DNA of 64,000 bases from Streptohalobacillus salinus (GTDB taxonomy: Bacteria > Bacillota > Bacilli > Bacillales > Amphibacillaceae): contig NZ_QJJR01000004.1 of NCBI RefSeq assembly GCF_003201605.1, positions 226,203 to 290,202 on the forward strand. The letters are read 5' to 3'. Positions 48,569-60,389 of this stretch are shown in pieces. Within the stretch, counting starts at the first letter, position 1. Each line of letters starts with the position of its first letter. The translations under genes and the position numbers were made by a program. A model generated the notes under the pieces. It searched no databases. It was given only the letters and a program-made list of their open reading frames with translations, and was not told the DNA's origin.

Positions 48569-48677
48569 ATATTGATTATTGTACTTACTTTAACATCATC
48601 TTTTTTCGAGGTCAACCTTTTTTTCTTTTCAAATTGTTCTGTTAATTATATCATATAGGAAACAAGGAGGTTTTTAA

Positions 48678-49493
48678 ATGACTAATTTCGGGGATTATCA
48701 TGTACATACGCCCTTTTGTCCGCACGGTACAACTGATGCATTTGAAGAATATATCAACACAGCACTTATGCAAGGGTTAAAGGCGATTAGTTTTACGGAA
48801 CATGCACCTCTACCAGATGGTTTCATCGATCCTACACCAAATAAAGATAGCGGCATGAATGTAGCTGATGTTTCAGCGTATATTTCGACGCTGAAGCAAC
48901 TTAAAACTAAGTATGCTGATAAAATCACGATTAATATTGGTTTTGAAGTCGATTATATTGAAGGGTTTGAAGAGGCAACGAGTGATTTTTTGAATCAATT
49001 CGGGGAAGAGATTGATGATGCCATTCTTTCTGTTCATATGTTAAAAAGTCCTCAAGGGGCGTACTATTGCCTTGACTTTAGTAGCGACCAATTTTCTGAA
49101 TTAATTGATGTATTTGGGGACATCGATACCGTTTACCAGACGTACTATGCCACCTTGCTAAAGTCTATTAAAGCAGATTTAGGGCCGTATAAACCAAATC
49201 GAATCGGTCATATAACCTTGATTGAGAAATTTAAGCGTGTCTACCCAAATTTCAAACAATATACAAATGAACTAAATACGATCTTAGATGAGGTAATGAA
49301 ACGAAACTATCACTTAGATTTAAACACTGCCGGCTTATACAAACCGGATTGTCAAACAATTTATCCGAATCCAGTTGTTGTAAAGTCAGCAATAAAAAGA
49401 GGCATCCCCCTCATACCCGGTTCGGATAGTCATGAGGCAAGCACCCTTTCTCGCGGGTTCGATCAGATCGCCCATTACCTTTCTGAAAATTAA
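48678..49493 (+). CDS. hisJ: Histidinol-phosphatase, PHP family
   Basis: The 271-residue PHP-domain phosphatase removes phosphate from histidinol phosphate, the step missing from the short hisB. Metal ligands are in GDYHVHTPFCPHGT (H8, H10), FTEHAPLP, GFEVDY, SVHMLKS, GHITLI and GSDSHEAS. It starts at ATG 48678 after AAGGAGG. It is divergent from the his operon across a 158-bp control region. The equivalent gene in B. subtilis is not linked to the operon. Confidence 0.93.
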   Translation: MTNFGDYHVHTPFCPHGTTDAFEEYINTALMQGLKAISFTEHAPLPDGFIDPTPNKDSGMNVADVSAYISTLKQLKTKYADKITINIGFEVDYIEGFEEATSDFLNQFGEEIDDAILSVHMLKSPQGAYYCLDFSSDQFSELIDVFGDIDTVYQTYYATLLKSIKADLGPYKPNRIGHITLIEKFKRVYPNFKQYTNELNTILDEVMKRNYHLDLNTAGLYKPDCQTIYPNPVVVKSAIKRGIPLIPGSDSHEASTLSRGFDQIAHYLSEN

Positions 49494-49508
49494 GTGTAAA
49501 CCTACAAA

Positions 49509-49562
49509 AACACCCTTTCTTAAATGACATCTTTTACCTGTCATCTAAAGAAAGGGTGTTCT
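49509..49562. terminator. Shared terminator of hisJ and the flavin reductase gene
   Basis: The perfect 13-bp stem AACACCCTTTCTT (49509-49521) / AAGAAAGGGTGTT (49548-49560) has an inner ATGACA/TGTCAT pairing. It ends converging transcripts. Confidence 0.88.
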
Positions 49563-49563
49563 A

Positions 49564-50031
49564 TTATTTCAATTCATGATATTTTCCTTGGTAATAAAGC
49601 AAAGGTTTACCCTCATTAACTTCGATATCCGTGACATGTGCGATGAAGACGGTGTGATCACCAGCTTCAACGATTTCATCTGTCACACAGCGCATCCGAA
49701 CAAGGGCATCTTCTATTACATCCGTTCCATTCAAAGTATCGAACCGAACGGGTTGGCTTTGTTCAATTTGTTTGGCAAAAATTTGAGACAACTCCTTTTG
49801 TGCGTTGTTCAAGATACTAATGCCAAACGCATGCGCTTCCTTTAAAGAGCGAATGATTGATCCATTGTTCCGAATTGAAATAGCAACTAACATTGGATCC
49901 ATCGATAAAGACATAAAAGCATTGACTGTGATTCCTGTTGGTAATTGTGAATCAAACGTTTTTGTCGTTACGACCGTGACACCAGTGGCGAATTCACCCA
50001 TTGCTTGCTTAAATAACATGTCATCTATCAT
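49564..50031 (-). CDS. Flavin reductase-like FMN-binding protein
   Basis: The 155-residue protein matches the flavin_Reduct domain: FKQAMGEFATGVTVVTT, GITVNAFMSLSMDPMLVAISI (FMN phosphate contact region), FGISILNNAQKELSQIFA, and the end HTVFIAHVTDIEVNEGKPLLYYQGKYHEL. Such proteins supply reduced flavin to a monooxygenase or act alone. No partner oxygenase is adjacent, so its role is open. ATG 50031 follows AAAGGATGG. It is 82 bp behind parC on the same strand. Confidence 0.9.
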   Translation of the reverse strand: MIDDMLFKQAMGEFATGVTVVTTKTFDSQLPTGITVNAFMSLSMDPMLVAISIRNNGSIIRSLKEAHAFGISILNNAQKELSQIFAKQIEQSQPVRFDTLNGTDVIEDALVRMRCVTDEIVEAGDHTVFIAHVTDIEVNEGKPLLYYQGKYHELK

Positions 50032-50113
50032 GTGGGAACCATCCTTTATCTTTTATTTCAAAACCAAAACGCTGGCTTTGCTCTCAATTTCACTACACGT
50101 TTATATTCCCGAA

Positions 50114-52561
50114 TTACTCGTCTTTAAACGGTGTTTGATAAAGGACTTGTTTAAAGACATCGAGGACTTCACCAACTTGGTCGGTATCGAGTACAAAGGA
50201 ACCGTTGCTATAACGGTCACTTATACTAAGAGCCATGGGATGATGTTCACTTATATCACCACGTGTAGTTACTAAAATGAGTTTGTCATTAGGTGTTATT
50301 TCTTCAAAACCAACGACGCGGTGAGGTTTTCCCTTTAGTTCTCTTAACATGATTTGACCGCGATTTGCTCGTTTTGCTTGTTCGAATTCAGTTACATACA
50401 TACGCTTCATTGCACCGCGCTGAGTCACGAGACTAAAGAAGGTATCATCACTCTCACCTTCCATCACAAGTCCTTTTACTAACTGCTCATCTTTCTTCAA
50501 ATTCATAGCCTTCACACCAGCAGCACGTTGTGAGACAGGGGATACATCAGCTTCATTGAAGCGTAGACCGTAGCCCCGATCGCAAACAACGAATAAATCT
50601 TGTAATCCGTTGGAGCGTGCAACATCAATTAGAGCATCATCTTTTTTTAGATTGAGAGCAACTAATGGTTTAGAAAAACGAGAAGCCTCATACAGTTTAA
50701 GTTCACTGCGCTTAACCATACCGTTTTTCGTGAAGAATATTAAGTAAGATTGATCATTAAAATCTCGAACAGGCATGGCTTGAACGATTTTTTCGCCCTG
50801 GTCTAAACCAGCAAGATTCGAAGCATGTTGAGCAAGGTCTTTCCAACGAATATCCGGCAACGTATGAATCGGCGCATAAATATAACGCCCACGATCCGTA
50901 AACATCAGCATCGTGTCTGTGGTATTCACTTCAAATAGGCCAACTAAACGATCTCCTTCTTTCATTGCTAAGCCATCACCATTGGATGCTTGATAGGAAC
51001 GTAAGCTAGTGCGTTTAATATAACCTTCACGGGTGACAGAGACTAAAACATCTTCTGATGCAATCATTACTTCAAGATTGATTTTAAGTTCTTCAACTTC
51101 TTTTTCAATTGTTGTTAGGCGTTCTGTTTTAAACCGTTTTTTAATATCTTTTAAATCCGTCACAATGACGTGATACAACGCTTTTTCATCAGACAAAATT
51201 CGTGTCAATTTTTCAATTTGTTGTTCCAAAGCTGTTAATTCATTTTGTAACGCTGAGATATCTGTGTTTGTTAAACGATATAATTGCAAATTAACAATGG
51301 CTTCGGCTTGTTCTTCAGAAAAATCAAATTGCTGTTTGATCCGTTTTTTTGCATCTTGTTTATCTTTACTCTCACGAATGGATTGAATCAGCTCATCCAA
51401 AACAGATATAGCAATGATTAGACCTTCAACAATGTGATGTCGTTTTTGAGCTTTTGTTAAATCAAACGTTGATGCACGTGTTATTACGTTTTTTTGATGA
51501 CTAATATAGGCATCAAGCATTTGAGTTAAATTCATTTGTCGTGGTGTTTTATCTAAGATTGCGACCATATTGAAGTTATAGTTCACTTGTAAATCAGTAT
51601 GTTTATAAAAGAAGTTCAGAATACCTTCGCTATCTGCATCTTTCTTTAACTCAATCACAATTTGCATACCAGTTCGGTCCGTTTCATCACGAATCTCGGC
51701 AATGCCTTCAACTTTCCGATCAAGCTTTAATTCATCCATCCGCTTAACTAGACTTGCTTTGTTCACTTCGTAAGGAATTTCATTAATAATGATTTGTTCA
51801 CGTTTGCTTCGAAGTTTTTCAATTCGTGCTCGTCCACGGACAACAACTTTACCTTTTCCGGTTTTGTACGCTTGTTTTAAACCTTCTTCACCTTGAATAA
51901 TACCACCCGTTGGGAAATCAGGACCACGCATTACCTTTAACAATTCATCTATTGTGATTTCAGGGTTTTCCATCCGTTTAATCACAGCATCAATAACTTC
52001 GGTTAAATTGTGGGGTGGAATATCTGTTGCATAGCCGGCTGAAATCCCTGTTGAACCGTTAACTAAAAGATTTGGAAAGCGAGCGGGTAAGACAACAGGT
52101 TCATGATTGGTATCATCAAAGTTTGGAATGAAATCAACTGTTTCTTTATCAATGTCACGCAATAATTCTGCGGATATTGGTGACAAACGTGCTTCCGTAT
52201 AACGCATAGCTGCTGGTGGGTCGCCATCAACACTCCCGTTATTTCCGTGCATTTCAACAAGGGCATTTCTTACTTTCCACTCTTGAGAGAGGCGTACCAT
52301 TGCCTCATAGACGGAACTATCACCGTGTGGATGATAGTTCCCGATAACGGTACCCACTGTTTTTGCTGATTTTCTAAAGCCTTTATCATGGGTGTTTCGT
52401 TCTTCATGCATCGCAAATAAAATCCGGCGCTGCACCGGTTTTAATCCATCTCTTGCATCAGGAAGGGCCCGTTCTTGAATGATGTATTTACTATAGCGAC
52501 CGAACCGGTCACCAATCACTTCTTCTAAAGGTAAGTCTAAATAATTTTCTACTTCTGACAA
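50114..52561 (-). CDS. parC: DNA topoisomerase IV subunit A
   Basis: The 815-residue subunit breaks and rejoins DNA to unlink daughter chromosomes. The catalytic tyrosine is Y121 (AAMRYTEARLS). The quinolone region reads HPHGDSSVYEAMV (78-89), with the usual serine (S82) and glutamate (E86), thus no classic resistance change. The C-terminal beta-pinwheel with repeated G-D-R-like blades fills 500-800. It follows parE by 14 bp and is 36% of this block. Confidence 0.97.
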   Translation of the reverse strand: MSEVENYLDLPLEEVIGDRFGRYSKYIIQERALPDARDGLKPVQRRILFAMHEERNTHDKGFRKSAKTVGTVIGNYHPHGDSSVYEAMVRLSQEWKVRNALVEMHGNNGSVDGDPPAAMRYTEARLSPISAELLRDIDKETVDFIPNFDDTNHEPVVLPARFPNLLVNGSTGISAGYATDIPPHNLTEVIDAVIKRMENPEITIDELLKVMRGPDFPTGGIIQGEEGLKQAYKTGKGKVVVRGRARIEKLRSKREQIIINEIPYEVNKASLVKRMDELKLDRKVEGIAEIRDETDRTGMQIVIELKKDADSEGILNFFYKHTDLQVNYNFNMVAILDKTPRQMNLTQMLDAYISHQKNVITRASTFDLTKAQKRHHIVEGLIIAISVLDELIQSIRESKDKQDAKKRIKQQFDFSEEQAEAIVNLQLYRLTNTDISALQNELTALEQQIEKLTRILSDEKALYHVIVTDLKDIKKRFKTERLTTIEKEVEELKINLEVMIASEDVLVSVTREGYIKRTSLRSYQASNGDGLAMKEGDRLVGLFEVNTTDTMLMFTDRGRYIYAPIHTLPDIRWKDLAQHASNLAGLDQGEKIVQAMPVRDFNDQSYLIFFTKNGMVKRSELKLYEASRFSKPLVALNLKKDDALIDVARSNGLQDLFVVCDRGYGLRFNEADVSPVSQRAAGVKAMNLKKDEQLVKGLVMEGESDDTFFSLVTQRGAMKRMYVTEFEQAKRANRGQIMLRELKGKPHRVVGFEEITPNDKLILVTTRGDISEHHPMALSISDRYSNGSFVLDTDQVGEVLDVFKQVLYQTPFKDE

Positions 52562-52575
52562 AACAGTTCCTCCTC

Positions 52576-54567
<1,992 letters not shown>

Positions 54568-54644
54568 CTATAGAACTTACGTTTGTATCGCCGCGTATCT
54601 CTAGTATAGCATGAATTGTTGGATTTAATAAATCTATTTCCGGT

Positions 54645-55052
54645 TTAGCGCATGACCTCATAATAAGCAACTTTAATACACGTGTCCATTACAATTTCGA
54701 TCTGATCTTGATAGCGCTTAAACACATCACCATCATACACACCCATTTGTGCCCAGACAACATCTGCATCTATTTCAATCGCTGCCTTTGTAATATCTTC
54801 AAGAAAATTAGAACGTCTAAATACATTGACTATATCTACGTGTTCAGAAATATCAGCTAAGGATGCGACTGCTTTTTCGCCAAGGGCTTCTTCAATTGTT
54901 GGATTTACCGGTATTATCTTATAGCCCGCATTTTGCATCACCTTCGTTACTTGATAAGACGTACGATTAGGTTTGTCTGACAAACCGACAACTGCAATGG
55001 TTTTCGCGTTTGTTAAAATACGTTTTAATGTTTCATGATTGGGTTGTTGCAT
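54645..55052 (-). CDS. yneT: CoA-binding domain protein (YneT-like)
   Basis: The 135-residue Rossmann-type protein shows AKTIAVVGLSDKPNRTSYQVTKVMQNAGYKIIPVNP and MDTCIKVAYYE at the end, typical of the CoA_binding (YccU/YneT) family. Its position beside parE and plsY is the same as yneT in B. subtilis. No enzyme activity is known for the solo domain. Confidence 0.9.
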   Translation of the reverse strand: MQQPNHETLKRILTNAKTIAVVGLSDKPNRTSYQVTKVMQNAGYKIIPVNPTIEEALGEKAVASLADISEHVDIVNVFRRSNFLEDITKAAIEIDADVVWAQMGVYDGDVFKRYQDQIEIVMDTCIKVAYYEVMR

Positions 55053-55256
55053 GGAGATCGCCTCTTTTCAAAAGTTTATCGTCTATCTCCTAGTTTAAGC
55101 TTTTTAATAGAGGTTGGTCAAATCATTTTATAGTGGTCATCTGTTAAGCTGCTTTATTATACCAGTTAAGACCTGGTACCAATCTGTGCTTTTCATTGTC
55201 CGCAAATCGTGTTAAAATAAAGCGACTAAAATCGAAAAGAGAAACGAGGAACTTTT

Positions 55257-55844
55257 ATGTGGCAATACGTTATTTTTATTCTTATCGCTTATTTATTAGG
55301 TTCAATTCCATCTGGGTTAATTGTTGGTAAAGCTTTTTACAATGTAGATATTCGAGAGCACGGGAGTGGCAATTTGGGCGGTACCAACACGTTTCGGGTC
55401 CTCGGAAAAAAAGCTGGAATGATTGTAACAATTAGTGATGTTTTAAAAGGAACCATTAGTGTACTTCTACCAATGCTGTTTGATCAAGTCACGGTCAATC
55501 CGCTAATAATTGGTGTGTTTGCGGTGATCGGTCATATCTTCCCGTTGTTCGCCAATTTTAAAGGTGGCAAGGCAGTTGCTACTTCAGGTGGATTAATTTT
55601 AGCTTTATCTCCGCTATTATTTTTTATCATTTTAGCAACATTTTTCCTTAGTCTTTATATAACAAAATATGTTTCACTTTCTTCTATGGTTACCGGTTTT
55701 ATTGCGATGCTAACAACGTTTGTTTTAGATGATATTGGTCTGATGATTTTAACTGCGGTATTATTTATATTCATCGTTTATCGTCATATCCCTAATATTA
55801 AACGGATTAAAAATAAAACAGAACCTAAGATCACCTGGATATAG
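55257..55844 (+). CDS. plsY: Acyl-phosphate:glycerol-3-phosphate acyltransferase
   Basis: The 195-residue membrane enzyme makes lysophosphatidate from acyl phosphate. About five helices are predicted. The three active-site motifs are present: [33 protein letters not shown] and the [20 protein letters not shown] loop. ATG 55257 follows GAGGA. It is divergent from yneT, as in B. subtilis. Confidence 0.97.
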   Translation: MWQYVIFILIAYLLGSIPSGLIVGKAFYNVDIREHGSGNLGGTNTFRVLGKKAGMIVTISDVLKGTISVLLPMLFDQVTVNPLIIGVFAVIGHIFPLFANFKGGKAVATSGGLILALSPLLFFIILATFFLSLYITKYVSLSSMVTGFIAMLTTFVLDDIGLMILTAVLFIFIVYRHIPNIKRIKNKTEPKITWI

Positions 55845-55857
55845 TCGACAGAAATAG

Positions 55858-55892
55858 TCACACCTTTCTATCAGCTTAGGAAGGTGTTTTTA
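55858..55892 (+). terminator. Terminator of plsY
   Basis: ACACCTTTCT (55860-55869) pairs with AGGAAGGTGT (55878-55887) with one GU pair, followed by T residues. Confidence 0.75.
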
Positions 55893-56021
55893 CTATGGAT
55901 AGGCAGTTTTTATTGAAAATTCAGGCGCTAAATGGCATGATAAGTTAAAAAGATTGAAACAAACAATCATCATAACGTATACTCATTAGATAAAGCGTTG
56001 TTTTGAAAGGGGTTCATCGAT

Positions 56022-56954
56022 TTGAATAACAAACAAAAGCAGATAAAAAGATTACCCAAAAAAGCAGAACGTCATCGCATCTTTGGTTCAACGTCACCAG
56101 GAAAACGAACAAAACCAACGGTAAAAGATGCAATGGTCGATCTTCAAAATAAACAGGACGATTATTTCTTTAAACTTGATCAAGTTGGAATTTCTAATGT
56201 GAAACATCCAGTCAAGATATATGGTGAAAAAGAGCCGCAACTCCAAACATCAATTGCTACGTTTGGGTTTTACTCGTCAATAGATAAAGGCAGTAAAGGG
56301 ACCAACATGTCCCGATTTACTGAACAATTGGCTGAGGCTTACCGTCATGATCAACTTGATTTAAAACTTAAAACATTAAAAGCATTTACGAAAGCTTTAG
56401 CCAACCGACTAAAAACAGAGGATGCCACCTTAGAAGTAACAGTCCCTTATTTCTATCAACAACCAGCACCTGATTCACATTTATCTGGGTTAAATCACGT
56501 TGACTTAGTCACGAAAGTGACGTACAGGGCACCTGATACGTATACTGTAGAAGTAGGACTAACCGCAACGATCACAACATTGTGTCCCTGTTCTAAAGAA
56601 ATCAGTGAATATAGTGCGCATAATCAACGTGGTATTGTGCAAGTTGAAGTAGAATTACACTCAGATTTTGATGAGTCAATCGAAGATTGGAAGCACTTTA
56701 TACTTGAGGCAGCGGAATCAAATGCCAGTGCGCGTATCCATCCCATCCTTAAGCGACCAGATGAAAAAGTTGTCACTGAACATGCATATGAAAACCCTCG
56801 CTTTGTTGAGGATATGGTGCGTTTAGTTAGTGCTGACATCTATGAGTGGGAAGCTGCTGCTGCATTTAAAGTTAGTTGTCGAAACGAAGAGTCGATTCAC
56901 CTTCACGATGCTTTTGCTAGTATCACATTTGATAAACGTGTGGATGAACGATGA
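56022..56954 (+). CDS. folE2: GTP cyclohydrolase IB
   Basis: The 310-residue enzyme (COG1469) makes dihydroneopterin triphosphate for folate synthesis. It is the metal-flexible alternative to FolE. Key residues include H159 (GLNHVDLV), C188 and C190 in [20 protein letters not shown], and H200. TTG 56022 follows AAAGGGG. yidD overlaps its stop by four bases. I see no Zur box upstream, so it may be the constitutive enzyme here rather than a zinc-starvation backup. Confidence 0.95.
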   Translation: MNNKQKQIKRLPKKAERHRIFGSTSPGKRTKPTVKDAMVDLQNKQDDYFFKLDQVGISNVKHPVKIYGEKEPQLQTSIATFGFYSSIDKGSKGTNMSRFTEQLAEAYRHDQLDLKLKTLKAFTKALANRLKTEDATLEVTVPYFYQQPAPDSHLSGLNHVDLVTKVTYRAPDTYTVEVGLTATITTLCPCSKEISEYSAHNQRGIVQVEVELHSDFDESIEDWKHFILEAAESNASARIHPILKRPDEKVVTEHAYENPRFVEDMVRLVSADIYEWEAAAAFKVSCRNEESIHLHDAFASITFDKRVDER

Positions 56955-57187
56955 AATCGGTTTTGTTAGGTATGATTCGTTTGTATAGAAAATATATCAG
57001 TCCAGCTACACCTCCAAGTTGCCGTTTCCAACCCACCTGTTCACAGTATGGATTAGAATCAATTGAAAAGTTTGGTGCACTTAAAGGCGGTTTCTTAGCA
57101 GTAAAACGTGTGCTAAAGTGCCATCCCTTTCATCCGGGTGGTTTTGATCCGGTACCCGATAAGAAAACTAAACATAATCACCATTAA
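56951..57187 (+). CDS. yidD: Membrane protein insertion efficiency factor
   Basis: The 78-residue protein shows [59 protein letters not shown], the full YidD signature with three conserved cysteines (PSCRF, TCSQY, KCHPF). The family assists YidC-dependent insertion at the inner face of the membrane. Its ATG overlaps the folE2 stop (ATGA), which is not its usual neighbour. Confidence 0.95.
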   Translation: MKSVLLGMIRLYRKYISPATPPSCRFQPTCSQYGLESIEKFGALKGGFLAVKRVLKCHPFHPGGFDPVPDKKTKHNHH

Positions 57188-57196
57188 GTTATCATT

Positions 57197-57246
57197 GAAA
57201 AACCTCGCGGTTATTGTTGTAGCGAACAATAACCGCGAGGTTTTAT
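57197..57246. terminator. Bidirectional terminator between yidD and yneQ
   Basis: A perfect 20-bp stem begins AAAACCTCGCGG at 57199 and ends CCGCGAGGTTTT at 57244, with a 6-base loop. It ends both converging transcripts. Confidence 0.92.
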
Positions 57247-57542
57247 AAATTAAAGCGTTCAATTTGATCGAGATAACCTTCTTTTTTTAGAATCGGTTTC
57301 TGAATCGGTGGAAACAAATCAAAATGTGGGTGTAGTGGATCAGCATGAATGTATGTGGCAGGGAGTCCGTGTTTTTGCCCCCATGCTTTTAACTTTTCAA
57401 TGTCTTTGCAACCTACCTTAGTAACTGAAGTTGCCTCTGGAAAGCGAGGGTCTTGCCAGAAATGTGTCATAAATGCGATTTCTCCATTTTCGACCGCTTG
57501 CTTCCATGCGATTAATTCATGGCGTTTTAACCCAAAAGCCAT
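57243..57542 (-). CDS. yneQ: YneQ-like conserved protein
   Basis: The 99-residue protein begins MAFGLKRHELIAWKQAVENGEIAFMTHFWQDPRFP and continues with TSVTKVGCKDIEKLKAWGQKHGLP...YIHADPLHPHFDLF, agreeing in length, start and place with B. subtilis YneQ. I take ATG 57542; TTG 57554 overlaps the yneP end. The stop lies within the terminator stem. Function is unknown. Confidence 0.8.
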   Translation of the reverse strand: MAFGLKRHELIAWKQAVENGEIAFMTHFWQDPRFPEATSVTKVGCKDIEKLKAWGQKHGLPATYIHADPLHPHFDLFPPIQKPILKKEGYLDQIERFNL

Positions 57543-57546
57543 GAGC

Positions 57547-57966
57547 TTATTCAACCATCGCTTCTAAATAACGTTCATGCCAATCCGGGAACATACGCCG
57601 CACCGACACTGGTCTAAAATTATCTTTTTTAACAATCACATGATCGGTTGCACCAGTCACACAAATCTCTCCTGCTTGATTGGTCACTTCGTAGCAGTAG
57701 CGTGTGCGCAGGCCATCATAGCTCTCCACCCAAGTTGTCACATAACAGGGTTCACCGTATTTGGTCGGTCTTTTAAAATCAATCTCAACATGGGTAACAG
57801 GAGAAACGACCTGTCTTGCTTCCATTTTCGCATACGATAAACCAAGTTCACGAATAAAAGCCGTCCGTCCAATTTCAAACCAAATCAAATAGTTCGCATG
57901 ATAGACAACCCCCATTTGATCTGTTTCTTGATACCTCACTTCAATTTCTTTCGTCACCTTTTTCAC
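57547..57966 (-). CDS. yneP: Hotdog-fold acyl-CoA thioesterase (YneP-like)
   Basis: The 139-residue protein shows VRYQETDQMGVVYHANYLIWFEIGRTAFIRELG, the 4-hydroxybenzoyl-CoA thioesterase signature with the catalytic aspartate in ETDQMG (about D17). It starts at GTG 57966 after AAAGGAG that overlaps the end of the AAA ATPase gene, only 3 bp away. Substrate is not known. Confidence 0.9.
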   Translation of the reverse strand: MKKVTKEIEVRYQETDQMGVVYHANYLIWFEIGRTAFIRELGLSYAKMEARQVVSPVTHVEIDFKRPTKYGEPCYVTTWVESYDGLRTRYCYEVTNQAGEICVTGATDHVIVKKDNFRPVSVRRMFPDWHERYLEAMVE

Positions 57967-57969
57967 AAC

Positions 57970-60267
57970 TTATGCTCCTTTCACTTGTTGCCAAGCTTGT
58001 TTAAAATCGTCCGTTATTAAATGATTATATGCGTCTTTATTTGTTTCAAGTTCTTTCTGTAAACGCATTGCTTGGAATTGAATCGCTTCTTCGACAAGAT
58101 TAACGACAAATCGAGCGTTTCCACTAATGTCTTCTTCAGTAAATCGTTCTAGCAAGTAGCTTGTTACCGAATCATCAACATGATATTGGTAACGGGCAAT
58201 GTGAAAACTGCTTATTGACAATAACTCTTCAGCCGTGTAATCTTTAAAATCAAAATATTTCTTAAAACGAGAACTTAGTCCGGGATTGCTGTCAATAAAG
58301 CGCTCCATTTCCTGTTTATAACCCGCTAAAATGACGACTAAATTTTCATTGTGTTTTGTCATTTCATCAACCAAGGTATCGATAGCCTCTTTACCAAAGT
58401 CATTTTCACCTCTAAATAAACTATAGGCTTCATCGATAAACAACACCCCTCCGAGTGCCTCTCTAATTTTATTTTTAGTTTTTATCGCGGTCTGCCCCAC
58501 ATAACCAGCCACTAAATCACTACGTGATGCAAGCACAAAGTGTCCGCGCTTTAACAGACCACATTCTTTTAATAACTTTGAATAAATTTTAGCAACTGTT
58601 GTTTTACCTGTACCTGGATGCCCGGAGAATACAGCATGTAATTGGATGGGCACGGTCGGATAGCCCTGTTCCTTGCGTGTTTGTTGTACTGAAACAAAAG
58701 AAGAAAGTTTTTTTACTTCCTCTTTAATATTGGCTAAGCCAATTAAACCATCAAGCTGTTCCATCGGAGCCGTTTCATCTTTCTCGTCTTCCATCACCGA
58801 TAAATCTTTCGATTCAATATGCATGTGATCTATCCAATCATCTTCTTCATCAACAGAAATTGAAGCCCCCTTTTTAAAAATCGCCTTCATGACGAGGTCG
58901 CGGACGGTTCTAGCATTACCGAAGGTGTCATCGACTTTCGCACGTTCAATTAGTCCATAAAAACTATTCAATGCTGTTTCTGTGAAGAAGTAGTCGTTAG
59001 CAAGTGCAGTGATTTCTGCAATCTCGAGTAGTTCTTTTACTTTAAAGTCAGGAAGATGAATTAAATTTTGCTCAGGAAATCGACTTCTAAGTCCTGGATT
59101 TGACCAGAGAAATTGTCGCATTTCTTCAGGATACCCTGCTAAAATAACTGCAAATTTATTGGCATATTCGCCACTGGTCATTGCGGAAACAAGGGTATCA
59201 ATTACAGCTTGACCATAATCATTACCACTTGAATCTTGTCGATGCAAACTATAAGCTTCGTCAATAAAGAGAACTCCTCCAACTGCTTCCCGAATATAGT
59301 TCATCGTGTTTTCTTCACTTTGACCCACAAACGAACCAACCAGATGCGAGCGATTTACTTCAACCACTTTATTATTTTCAAGTAAGCCGAGTTCATGGTA
59401 TATTTCTGCAAGCAGTCGGGCAATTGTCGTTTTTCCAGTTCCCGGATTACCGGTAAGGATCATATGCAAACCAGGTTCATCAATCATTTGAAAACCAAGG
59501 GCTTTCCGATCTTGTTGATACTTTAAGTAATGATAATATTGCTTCATGTAGCTTTTGACTTGATGTAGCCCAACCATCTCTTCTAATTTTTGTAGGGGCG
59601 ATTGCTGTTCAGATTGATTAAATAACGCTGGAAATGTCCGATCAAATTGTTGAATGATATCAGCTAATTTTTTGATCTTTTGGTTGATTTCCTGCGTTTG
59701 TATCCCCGTTTTTTTATTTTCAATCCTTTGAATACTCGACGTGAACATCTCTTCTAAATCTAATAATTGTTCTTTGATAGTTTGATAGATGTTTGATAAC
59801 TCTTGATCGTTCTTGACTTGATAGATAGAAATATGCCGTGTTTCATCATGAAATAATTCGATTGCCGCACGCCACTCTGTTAATTTTTTTAACTTTGCTT
59901 GGTCAAAATCAGTCTCTCTTATTGACCATGTTTCGACATGTAAAACGAGCAAATATTGTAAAATTTGATAAAAGTCTTTAAATTGGTTTAAGGATTGGAT
60001 CATTGGAAAGGCTTCATCGTAAGTTTTGGCAATGGTTAAGAGCTTACTTGAGAGCGGATCTGTGTCTTGATGTCTCAGAAGGCGATGATAGGCTAGCATT
60101 ACGTGTAAAGCAGCAATTGCACGATCTGATAGTTGTTCAGGCTCCGCACGAATTTGATCAATCGCTCGTAAGCAATCAATCTCGCGATAAGGCGGTTGTT
60201 CATTTATTGATGTCCAGTCTAACAGCGTTTCCTCTTTTACTGTTGAAAAGATGAGATGATTAGTCAT
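57970..60267 (-). CDS. Tandem CbxX/CfxQ-type AAA+ ATPase (SpoVK-like)
   Basis: The 765-residue protein has a helical N-terminal region (about 1-225) and two complete AAA+ modules. Module 1 (about 228-480) has Walker A GNPGTGKT (273-280) and Walker B VLFIDEAYS (332-340). Module 2 (about 505-750) has GHPGTGKT (549-556) and VLFIDEAYS (608-616). Arginine fingers are in NPGLRSRFPE and NPGLSSRFKK. This module is shared by rubisco activase CbbX and sporulation protein SpoVK; no rubisco is here. It likely remodels a protein partner. It is followed 3 bp later by yneP. Confidence 0.9.
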   Translation of the reverse strand: MTNHLIFSTVKEETLLDWTSINEQPPYREIDCLRAIDQIRAEPEQLSDRAIAALHVMLAYHRLLRHQDTDPLSSKLLTIAKTYDEAFPMIQSLNQFKDFYQILQYLLVLHVETWSIRETDFDQAKLKKLTEWRAAIELFHDETRHISIYQVKNDQELSNIYQTIKEQLLDLEEMFTSSIQRIENKKTGIQTQEINQKIKKLADIIQQFDRTFPALFNQSEQQSPLQKLEEMVGLHQVKSYMKQYYHYLKYQQDRKALGFQMIDEPGLHMILTGNPGTGKTTIARLLAEIYHELGLLENNKVVEVNRSHLVGSFVGQSEENTMNYIREAVGGVLFIDEAYSLHRQDSSGNDYGQAVIDTLVSAMTSGEYANKFAVILAGYPEEMRQFLWSNPGLRSRFPEQNLIHLPDFKVKELLEIAEITALANDYFFTETALNSFYGLIERAKVDDTFGNARTVRDLVMKAIFKKGASISVDEEDDWIDHMHIESKDLSVMEDEKDETAPMEQLDGLIGLANIKEEVKKLSSFVSVQQTRKEQGYPTVPIQLHAVFSGHPGTGKTTVAKIYSKLLKECGLLKRGHFVLASRSDLVAGYVGQTAIKTKNKIREALGGVLFIDEAYSLFRGENDFGKEAIDTLVDEMTKHNENLVVILAGYKQEMERFIDSNPGLSSRFKKYFDFKDYTAEELLSISSFHIARYQYHVDDSVTSYLLERFTEEDISGNARFVVNLVEEAIQFQAMRLQKELETNKDAYNHLITDDFKQAWQQVKGA

Positions 60268-60337
60268 AGTCTCTACCCCTTTCTTTCTCTATTAAGTTTA
60301 GCATAAAAAAATCGGTTAAAACACTTATTCGCATATG

Positions 60338-60374
60338 AAAGAAGTCACCCAAATGATGAGTGACTTCCTTCTCG
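60338..60374 (-). terminator. Terminator of acnA
   Basis: GAAGTCAC (60341-60348) pairs with GTGACTTC (60360-60367), followed by TTTCAT on the minus strand. Confidence 0.7.
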
Positions 60375-60389
60375 AACGATCCATAATAT

